The translations under genes were made by a program, and so were the position numbers. The notes beneath the pieces were generated by a model. The model was not told where the DNA came from and searched no databases. It was given only the letters and a program-made list of their open reading frames with translations. Source: Falsiroseomonas sp041690465 (GTDB taxonomy: Bacteria > Pseudomonadota > Alphaproteobacteria > Acetobacterales > Acetobacteraceae). From it: DNA of 64,000 nucleotides. This document shows positions 57,749 to 64,000 of the stretch, piece by piece (positions within the stretch are counted from its first letter, which is position 1; each line of letters begins with the position of its first letter). The stretch spans positions 147,132 through 211,131 of the forward strand of contig NZ_JAWLHG010000006.1 in the NCBI RefSeq assembly GCF_041690465.1, written 5' to 3'.

Positions 57749-58537
57749 TCAGGGAACCAGCGATGCCGCCTGCCGGGAGGTCATGAACTGCACGCGCGGC
57801 CGGCCGCGCACATGCCGCAGGTGCCGCCGCAGCATGCGCAGTCGGCCGGGATGGCCGATCAGCTGTACATGCAGCGTCAGGTGGTAGAAGGCGCCCGGCG
57901 CTTCGTAGAGGCCGTCGAACTCCTCGGTCCAGACCTGCTCGGCATCCGTCGCCGGACGGATCACGCGCCCGATCTGCCCGCCGTAGAGAAAGTAGGGCGC
58001 ATCGGCCAGATGCCACTGCACCGGTAGCTCCACCAGAGGAAGCGGCTTGCCGTCGCGCATGTGCCGATAGGGGCGCAGAGCGTCGTGGTAGTTGGTGGAG
58101 ACGCTCACGCCATGCTTCAGCAGCAGGTCCAGCGTGCGCGGCGAGAACTCCCAGGACGGCGAACGCCAGGTGGTCGGTCGCTGGCCGGTGATGCGCGCGA
58201 GCGAGTCGAGCCCGGCCACCAGCTCGTGCTCCTCCTGCTCCGCCGTCAGGGTGTGCACAGGCAGGTGGGCATAGCCATGGCTGCCGATCTCGTGGCCGCG
58301 ATCGGCGCAGAGCTTCACCGCATCGGGGTAGCGGTCCGCAATCATGCCAGGGACGAAGAAGGTGGCGCACACGCCGTGCTCGTCCAGCACATCGAGCAGC
58401 GGAGCTAGCCCCTCGCGGATGGCGAAGGCGCCGTGCGAGAGCAGCACCGGACGCTCCTTGTTCTCCGGCGCCTTGCCGACCCAGATCGCCTCCGCGTCCA
58501 GGCAGATCCCGACCACCACCGGAAAGATGTCGCTCAT
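57749..58537 (-). CDS. Polysaccharide-deacetylase-family hydrolase
   Basis: This 262-residue NodB-fold protein has ATFFVPGMIADRYPDAVKLC and DRGHEIGSHGYAHLPVHTLT (HxxxH-type metal motif: H in SHGYAH), and TWRSPSWEFSPRTLDLLL with the RSP loop. VGICLDAEA contributes the early Asp. In this setting it may be an amidase-like member of the PuuE kind acting on N-acyl or cyclic amide compounds, not polysaccharide. No signal peptide, so it is cytoplasmic. Its start overlaps dppF (ATGA). Confidence 0.82.
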   Translation of the reverse strand: MSDIFPVVVGICLDAEAIWVGKAPENKERPVLLSHGAFAIREGLAPLLDVLDEHGVCATFFVPGMIADRYPDAVKLCADRGHEIGSHGYAHLPVHTLTAEQEEHELVAGLDSLARITGQRPTTWRSPSWEFSPRTLDLLLKHGVSVSTNYHDALRPYRHMRDGKPLPLVELPVQWHLADAPYFLYGGQIGRVIRPATDAEQVWTEEFDGLYEAPGAFYHLTLHVQLIGHPGRLRMLRRHLRHVRGRPRVQFMTSRQAASLVP

Positions 58538-59562
58538 GCTGGGGTATCCTCAGTGAGATGGGCGAGCATCGGCCAGGACTCCGCCTCCTCGGCGAAGTGG
58601 CAGGCGGCGCGGCGGTCTCTGCCAATGACGCGCAGCGGCGGGTCCTGCTCGGCGCAGACGCGCCGCGCGACGGGGCAGCGCGTATGGAAGCGGCAGCCCG
58701 GCGGCGGCGAGAGCGGTGAGGGCGGATCGCCGCCCAGCGGTTCCGTGCGCAGCGCGCGCGCCAGCACGGGATCCGGCACCGGGCAGGCATTGATCAGCGC
58801 CGTCGAATATGGATGGCGCGGGCGTCGGAACAGTGCCTCCGTCGGGCCTTCCTCCACCACGCGCCCGAGATACATCACCACGACGCGGTCGCAGACCGAG
58901 CGCACCACGCCGAGGTCGTGCGTGATAAACAGCCAGACGACGCCGAGCTCGTCGCGCAGGCGCTGCATGAGCGAGAGGATCTGCGCACGGATCGAGATGT
59001 CGAGGGCTGAGACCGCCTCATCCGCCACGATCACCTCCGGCCGCACTGCCAGTGCGCGCGCGATCCCAATGCGCTGGCGTTGGCCGCCGGAGAACTGGTG
59101 CGGGTAGCGATCCAGGAACGCCACGCCCGGACTCAGGCCCACGCGATCCAGCAGCCGCGCCACCTCCGCGCGCATCTCTGCTTGCGGCACTATGCCGTGG
59201 ATGCGGAGCGAGCGCGCCAGCGTGCCGAAGACCGTGCGGCGCGGATTCAAGCTGTCGAATGGATCCTGGAACACCATCTGCACGGCGCGGCGATAGGCGA
59301 GCATGTCCTTCCGATCGAGGCCGCTGACCTCCGCCCCGCGGAAGCGCACGCTGCCTGCACTCGGCGGCACCAGGCCGAGGATGCTGCGCGCCAGCGTCGT
59401 CTTGCCGCAGCCGCTCTCGCCGACCACGGCGACGATCTCGCCGGGCGCGACATCCACGCTCACGCCGTCCAGCGCCCGCACCCAGCGGCGCCCCCGGCCG
59501 AGCCAGCCTCCGCCGACGGGAAAGCGCACGTCCAGGTCGCGCACCTCAAGAAGCGACGGCAT
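58534..59562 (-). CDS. dppF: Dipeptide/oligopeptide ABC transporter ATP-binding protein DppF
   Basis: This 342-residue ATPase has Walker A GESGCGKTTLARSILG, the signature FSGGQRQRIGIARALAVRP, Walker B VIVADEAVSALDIS and the Dpp-specific C-terminal Cys-rich tail GCRFHTRCPVARRVC (an iron-sulfur or zinc site in this class). The second in-frame ATG, 59562, has AAGGAG nine bases upstream. It overlaps both dppD and the deacetylase gene. Confidence 0.93.
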   Translation of the reverse strand: MPSLLEVRDLDVRFPVGGGWLGRGRRWVRALDGVSVDVAPGEIVAVVGESGCGKTTLARSILGLVPPSAGSVRFRGAEVSGLDRKDMLAYRRAVQMVFQDPFDSLNPRRTVFGTLARSLRIHGIVPQAEMRAEVARLLDRVGLSPGVAFLDRYPHQFSGGQRQRIGIARALAVRPEVIVADEAVSALDISIRAQILSLMQRLRDELGVVWLFITHDLGVVRSVCDRVVVMYLGRVVEEGPTEALFRRPRHPYSTALINACPVPDPVLARALRTEPLGGDPPSPLSPPPGCRFHTRCPVARRVCAEQDPPLRVIGRDRRAACHFAEEAESWPMLAHLTEDTPA

Positions 59563-60535
59563 CGGACCCGCTCCTTGCATGCAGCCAGCAGCGGGCGGTG
59601 CGGCCTGGCGCCGGTTCCAGCAGCGGCGGCGCCTCGCGGTCGCAGGGAGCGAAGCGCGAGGGGCAGCGCGGATGGAAGCGGCAGCCGGAAGGCGGGGTCA
59701 GCAGGCTCGGGGGCTGGCCCTCGATGGCGGCGAAGTCGGCGACGCGGCGATGCGGCGGCAGAGCGGCAGCGAGCAGCGCACGGGTGTAGGGATGCTGCGG
59801 CGAACGGAACAGCTCGCGCACCTCGGCATGCTCGACAATCTGGCCGGCATACATGACATAGACGCGGTCGCAGTACTCCGCGACCAGGCCGAGATCGTGC
59901 GTGATCAGCAGCATCGCGCTGCCGAGTTCCCGCCGCAGCCCGGCCAGCAGGCGCATGATCTGCGCCTGGACGGTGACATCTAGCGCAGTGGTCGGCTCAT
60001 CCGCCACCAGCAGCGCGGGGCGGCAGGCCACCGCCATGGCGATCAGCGCACGCTGGCGCATGCCGCCGGAGAGCTGGTGCGGGAAGTTGCGCGCGACCGC
60101 CACCGGATCGGGAATGCGCACGCTGCGCAGTGCTTCCTCCGCGGCGGCGCGCGCTGCGCCGCGGGAGAGGCCGCGATGCAGGGCCACCGTCTCCGCGATC
60201 TGGTCGCCGACGCGCATCAGCGGGTTGAGGAAGGTCATGGGGTCCTGGAAGACCATGGCAATGCGGTCGCCGCGCAGCTTGCGCATGGCGGCGTCGTTCA
60301 GGGGTAGAAGGTCGCGACCCTCGAACGCTACGCGGCCGGCGACGGTGCGCACGGGCGGGCGGACCAGGCGCATGAGCGAAAGCGCGGTCATGGACTTGCC
60401 GCAGCCGGACTCGCCGACCAGCGCCACCGCCTCGCCGGCCATCACATGCAGGTCCACGCCATCCACGGCGCGCAGCGTACCGGCATGGGTGGCGATGTGC
60501 GTCCGGAGCCCCTGGACGGAGAGCAGCGGCTCCAT
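59546..60535 (-). CDS. dppD: Dipeptide/oligopeptide ABC transporter ATP-binding protein DppD
   Basis: This 329-residue ATPase, partner of DppF, has Walker A GESGCGKSMTALSLM, the signature LSGGMRQRALIAMAVACRP, Walker B ALLVADEPTTALDVTVQ and the C-terminal GCRFHPRCPSRFAPCDR. MEPLLSVQGL is the natural start, one base after the dppC stop. An earlier ATG would add nine residues overlapping dppC. Confidence 0.93.
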   Translation of the reverse strand: MEPLLSVQGLRTHIATHAGTLRAVDGVDLHVMAGEAVALVGESGCGKSMTALSLMRLVRPPVRTVAGRVAFEGRDLLPLNDAAMRKLRGDRIAMVFQDPMTFLNPLMRVGDQIAETVALHRGLSRGAARAAAEEALRSVRIPDPVAVARNFPHQLSGGMRQRALIAMAVACRPALLVADEPTTALDVTVQAQIMRLLAGLRRELGSAMLLITHDLGLVAEYCDRVYVMYAGQIVEHAEVRELFRSPQHPYTRALLAAALPPHRRVADFAAIEGQPPSLLTPPSGCRFHPRCPSRFAPCDREAPPLLEPAPGRTARCWLHARSGSDAVAS

Positions 60536-60536
60536 C

Positions 60537-61418
60537 TCAGCGTTCCCGCGCGCGCGGATCAAGCACGTCGTTCAGCCCGTCGCCCAGCAGGTTCAGCGCC
60601 AGCACGGCGAGGAAGATCAGCGCGCCGGGAAAGGCGGAGGTCCACCAGGCGCTGCGCATGATCTGCTGCGCCTCCTGCAGCATGACGCCGAGACTCACCA
60701 CGGACGGGTCGCCAAGGCCGAGGTAGGACAGGCCCGCTTCGAGCAGCATCGCCTGCCCGATCAGCAGAGAGGTGTTCACCACCACCGGCCCCATCGCGTT
60801 GGGCAGAATTTCGCCCGCGATCAGTGCAGTACGCGAGGCGCCGGCGATCCGCGCCGCGTCCACGAACTGGCGGTTGCGCAGCGTCAGCACTTCTGAGCGC
60901 ACCAGCCGCGCCACCTCCGGCCAGCCCAGGATGGCGATGGCGAAGATGATGTTGGCGAGTCCTGCGCCGAAGAAGGCCACCAGCAGGATCGCCAGGAAGA
61001 AGCGCGGGATGACCTGGAAGATCTCCGTCACGCGCATCAGCGCGTCGTCAATCAGGCCGCCGAAGAACCCCGCCGTGCCGCCGACCAGCAGGCCGATCAG
61101 CGTCGCGGCGCCTGCGGCGCTCAGCCCGACCAGCAGCGAGATGCGCAGGCCGCCCGCCGCACGGCTCAGCACGTCGCGGCCGAGCTCGTCCGTGCCCATC
61201 AGGTGCGGCACGCCGGGCGGCGCCATGCTCGGCCCCACGCCGGTGCGCGACGGGTCGAAAGGCACCAGCGTCGGCCCGAGCAGCGCGAAGGCACCGAGCA
61301 GAACGACGACGGCGGCCGCCACCACCGCCGCGCGGTTGCGGCGGAAGATGCGCCACGCGGAGGGCGCCGGCGGGACGGCGGTCTCAGCGGTAGACGACAC
61401 GGGGATCGATGAGTGCAT
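60537..61418 (-). CDS. dppC: Dipeptide/oligopeptide ABC transporter permease DppC
   Basis: This 293-residue permease has an N-terminal segment NRAAVVAAAVVVLLGAFALLGP, then LMGTDELGRDVLSRAAGGLR (DppC hallmark) and the EAA loop DAARIAGASRTALIAGEILPNAMGP. Its start lies 35 bases inside dppB, an unusually long overlap. It is the inner-membrane half of the peptide channel with DppB. Confidence 0.93.
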   Translation of the reverse strand: MHSSIPVSSTAETAVPPAPSAWRIFRRNRAAVVAAAVVVLLGAFALLGPTLVPFDPSRTGVGPSMAPPGVPHLMGTDELGRDVLSRAAGGLRISLLVGLSAAGAATLIGLLVGGTAGFFGGLIDDALMRVTEIFQVIPRFFLAILLVAFFGAGLANIIFAIAILGWPEVARLVRSEVLTLRNRQFVDAARIAGASRTALIAGEILPNAMGPVVVNTSLLIGQAMLLEAGLSYLGLGDPSVVSLGVMLQEAQQIMRSAWWTSAFPGALIFLAVLALNLLGDGLNDVLDPRARER

Positions 61419-62361
61419 AGATTATGTCGGTCAGCACATTCGCCAGGATGACCATCACGGAAAGCACCGTGAACAGCCCCATCAGCAGCGGATAGTCGCG
61501 CGGGCCGATCGCGTCGTAGAGCAGGCGGCCGGTGCCGGGCCAGGCGAAGACCGTCTCGGTCAGCACGGAGCCGGCCAGCATGAAGCCGAAGTTCAGCCCG
61601 ATCACGGTGACGACCGGCAGCATGGCGTTGCGCAGCGCATGGCCATAGACCACGCGACTCTCCGGCAGGCCCTTGGCGCGCGCCGTGGTGATGAAGTCGA
61701 GCGCCAGCGTCTCCTGCATCTTCACCCGCGTCAGGCGGAACACCAGCGCGAGGTGGTAGACGCTGTAGGTTGCGACCGGCAGCACCAGGTGATGCGCCAC
61801 GTCCAGCACCATGCCGATCCCCTCGCGCGGCGCGCGCAGGCTCATCATGCCCTGGGTCGGGAACATCGCGAGATGCAGCGAGAAGACCAGCAGCATGATC
61901 TGGCCGAGCCAGAACACCGGCATGGAATAGCCGGCCAGCGCCAACAGCGTCGCGGCATTGTCGGTGAGCGAGTAGGGACGCCGCGCCGCCACCGCGCCGA
62001 GCAGGACGCCGAGCAGGCTCGCCACCACCAGCGCCGAACCCATCAGCAGCAGCGTCGCCGGCCGGCGCGACAGGATCAGCGTCAGCACGTCCTCCCGGAA
62101 GCGCAGCGAGTAGCCGAGGTCGAGTTGCGCAACCTTGCCGAGATGGGCCAGCAACTGCGTGAGAAACGGCTGGTCCAGCCCGAATTCCTCGCGCAGCTGC
62201 GCGATGTACTCCTCTGTCGCGTCGGAGGAGCCGAGCAGGAAGTCGATCGGATCGCCCGGCGCCGCCTGGATCAGTGTGAAGTTGATCAGGAAGATGACGA
62301 GGACGAGCGGCACAGCCTGCAACGGGCGCCGCCCGGCATACAGCAGCAGTGGCGGCGCCAT
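61384..62361 (-). CDS. dppB: Dipeptide/oligopeptide ABC transporter permease DppB
   Basis: This 325-residue permease begins RPLQAVPLVLVIFLINFTLIQAAPGDPID, a standard DppB start. REEFGLDQPFLTQLLAHLGK and LDFITTARAKGLPESRVVYGHALRNAMLPVVTVIGLNFGFMLAGSVLTETVFAWPGTG (the EAA loop region) are typical. It lies 20 bases after the dppA remnant. Intact. Confidence 0.94.
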   Translation of the reverse strand: MAPPLLLYAGRRPLQAVPLVLVIFLINFTLIQAAPGDPIDFLLGSSDATEEYIAQLREEFGLDQPFLTQLLAHLGKVAQLDLGYSLRFREDVLTLILSRRPATLLLMGSALVVASLLGVLLGAVAARRPYSLTDNAATLLALAGYSMPVFWLGQIMLLVFSLHLAMFPTQGMMSLRAPREGIGMVLDVAHHLVLPVATYSVYHLALVFRLTRVKMQETLALDFITTARAKGLPESRVVYGHALRNAMLPVVTVIGLNFGFMLAGSVLTETVFAWPGTGRLLYDAIGPRDYPLLMGLFTVLSVMVILANVLTDIIYALIDPRVVYR

Positions 62362-62381
62362 ACCCGGCGCGTCTCCTCGCC

Positions 62382-63855
62382 TCAGCGCACCTCGTAGGCG
62401 TCCTCGCGGTTCTCGATGTAGCCCTGGGGCCCCGTCACCACATTGGCGAACTTCGAGGACGCCGCGTGGATCGGCGGCAGCTCGTAGAGCGGCAGCGCCG
62501 GCAGGTCCTGCATCAGTATGCGCTGGATCTCATGCCAGGCCTGCGCCCGCTCGGCGGGGTCGGTGATCGCCGTCTCGCGGTCGAAGAATGCATCCACCTC
62601 GGGGTTGGAGTAGCCCATGCCGTTCACGAAGGGCGCGCGGCGGATCTGCTTCGTGTGGTAGCGCGGCGTCACGCTGACCGTCGGATCGGGCCCGGTGGTG
62701 AAGAGCTGCATCGCCAGGTCGAAATCCCACTGCCGGAAGACGCGGTCGATGAAGGAGGTGCGGTCGAAGGTCTGCACCGTCACGTCGATGCCGACATCGC
62801 GCAGGTTGTCCTTGATGATCTCCGCCCCCCGCCCCTCGTAGTCGCGGCCGGCGGCCCAGAACAGGCGCAGCGGGAAGCGCCTGCCGTCGGCGCTGCGGCG
62901 CGCGCCGGCCTCCTCGAGCATCGCGTTGGCCTTCGCCGGGTCGAAGGCGTAGTCGTGCCGATCGGTAAAGGCCCAGGCTATCGTGCTGCCGACATGGCTC
63001 TGCGCCACCTTTGCCTCGCCAAACAGCGCGCGTTCATTGATCGACCTCCGGTCGATGGCATGCGCGAGCGCCTGGCGCACCTTCGCGTTCTTCAGCTGCT
63101 CGTGGCGGTGGTTGATGAGCATCAGCCCGTTCGTCGCCGCCGCGTCGCCCTTCTGGTAGAGCGTGAAGCGCCGGTCGCTGCGTAGCTGGCCAATGCGGTC
63201 GTAAGGCACGATGTACCAGTGCAGGAAGTCGATCTCGCCGCGCTCAAAGGCGAGCAGCCGCGCCGCCGGGTCCGACGACACCTGGAACACCAGGCGGTCA
63301 AGGTACGGCCGGTTCGCCTTGAAGTAGGTCGGGTTGCGGTTCAGCTCGATGAAGCCGCCGCGCTGCCAGCGCGAGAAGGTGAAGGGACCGCTGCCGACCG
63401 GGCGCTGGTTGGCCGGGTTGGTGCGGGGATCGGTGCCTTCGTAGATATGCTTCGGCATGATCAGCGCACCGGAGGACAGCACGCTGCCCAGCATGGTCAG
63501 AAAGGGCGCGAAGGGCGCCTTCAGGCGGAACTCAAAGGCATGCGGCCCCGTCGCTTTCGCGCTCTCGACATTCGGCCACCAGGAGCCGGCGCGCGGATGC
63601 ACCTTCGCGATGATCTCGTTGAAGGTGTATTAGGCATCCGTCGCGGTAACCGGCCTGCCGTCGTGCCAGCGCGCGTTCTGCGCCAGCTCGAAGGTATAGA
63701 CGCGGCCACCGGGCGAGATGGTCCAGCGCTGCGCGAGGTCTGGGATCGGTTCCAGCTTCTCGTTCAGTAGCACCAGCGCGTTGAACAGGTTATTCGCAAC
63801 CATCATCGCCGGCGTATCGGTGGCGAGATGCGATGTCAGCGTTGCGATAGCTGAG
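62382..63855 (-). pseudogene. dppA: Family-5 peptide-binding protein (DppA/OppA-like), broken by a stop codon and IS481
   Basis: Intact stretches read LATDTPAMMVANNLFNALVLL, WTISPGGRVYTFELAQNARWHDGRPVTATDA, then TAA (63630-63632), then YTFNEIIAKVHPRAGSWWPN, PNQRPVGSGPFTF-like NPANQRPVGSGPFTFSRWQ, and to the end NVVTGPQGYIENREDAYEVR. The TAA replaces a codon inside the usual D-x-K-YTFNE region. The first part of the protein (signal peptide) is replaced by IS481 sequence at about 63855. Without its receptor the importer would need another binding protein. Confidence 0.85.
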
Positions 63856-64000
63856 ACTTGATCGGACAGTCTGTGTTGGTTCTCGAAGGATGGAGCCGGT
63901 AGGCGGGGCGCGGTCCTTGCCCTCGCGCTCGGACCGCGGCCCGCCCACCGGCGGGACGGAGAACCTGGAGATGACACAGGAACAGAAGATCATTCGCGCC
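63856..64000 (+). mobile_element. IS481-family element, left end
   Basis: From about 63850 the sequence departs from dppA (TGAGACTTGATCGGACAGT lies at the edge) and leads within 115 bases to a transposase start. The element runs off the right edge. The exact terminus and target duplication cannot be fixed without the other end. Confidence 0.65.
63971..64000 (+). CDS. IS481-family transposase, first ten codons
   Basis: The visible peptide MTQEQKIIRA matches the N-terminus of IS481-type transposases common in Acetobacteraceae (from memory, usually followed by KVGLLELAKQLG). CTGGAG precedes the ATG. The rest lies outside the window. Confidence 0.65.
   Translation, partial: MTQEQKIIRA

Overview
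The window is high-GC DNA (about 70% by eye) with short intergenic gaps and many ATGA, GTGA and TGATG stop/start overlaps. The gene families present (fused TreS-maltokinase, UgpBAEC, single-subunit malic enzyme with a phosphotransacetylase tail, several Bug/TctC receptors, DUF1194, soxBDAG) fit an alphaproteobacterium, most likely a Roseomonas-like member of the Acetobacteraceae. That placement is inferred from recognised families, not from a search. I found no rRNA, tRNA or CRISPR array.

1-28.5 kb looks like chromosomal backbone and is almost entirely intact. It holds the xdhAB edge, a secreted RTX esterase, TreS-maltokinase, a glycosyltransferase, rmlC-rmlD-rmlA with a flavin monooxygenase, a ugpBAEC glycerol-3-phosphate importer with Pho boxes, a TPR glycosyltransferase, hemN behind an FNR-like site, a lone receiver-domain protein, sugar-nucleotide genes (phosphomannomutase/phosphoglucomutase, galU), a J-domain plus VWA pair, a toxin-antitoxin pair with a broken toxin, a lipoprotein and the malic enzyme maeB.

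28.5-32.6 kb is a graveyard: an IS1380-type transposase fragment abutting a decayed ligD, a TPR gene with a 242-bp tandem duplication that breaks its frame, and a DUF1194 gene. The last two are divergent and both lack their 5' ends at one shared junction.

32.6-41.2 kb is an uptake/catabolism locus: hyuB and hyuA (hydantoinase/oxoprolinase), a LysR regulator flanked by two near-identical palindromes, and on the other strand two Bug receptors around an MmgE/PrpD-family gene. 41.2-48.5 kb is a second LysR-controlled cassette: a threonine-synthase-like PLP enzyme, a DAO-type flavin oxidase, a polar amino-acid importer (receptor and two permeases, no ATPase) and an argininosuccinate-lyase-like protein. 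Its substrate is unknown. It is the best candidate here for an undescribed pathway.

48.5-63.9 kb is one long minus-strand array. In transcription order it has a dipeptide/oligopeptide importer (dppA broken, dppB, dppC, dppD, dppF), a polysaccharide-deacetylase-like hydrolase, a membrane-dipeptidase-type enzyme with an amber codon near its N-terminus, heterotetrameric sarcosine oxidase soxB-soxD-soxA-soxG, then three damaged genes (a GlxA/GbdR-like AraC regulator fused by deletion to a Bug receptor, and a gamma-glutamyltransferase with an internal deletion). An IS481-family element interrupts dppA at the right edge. Together they suggest import and cleavage of N-methylated peptides or amides and oxidation of sarcosine, in a module that now appears to be decaying.
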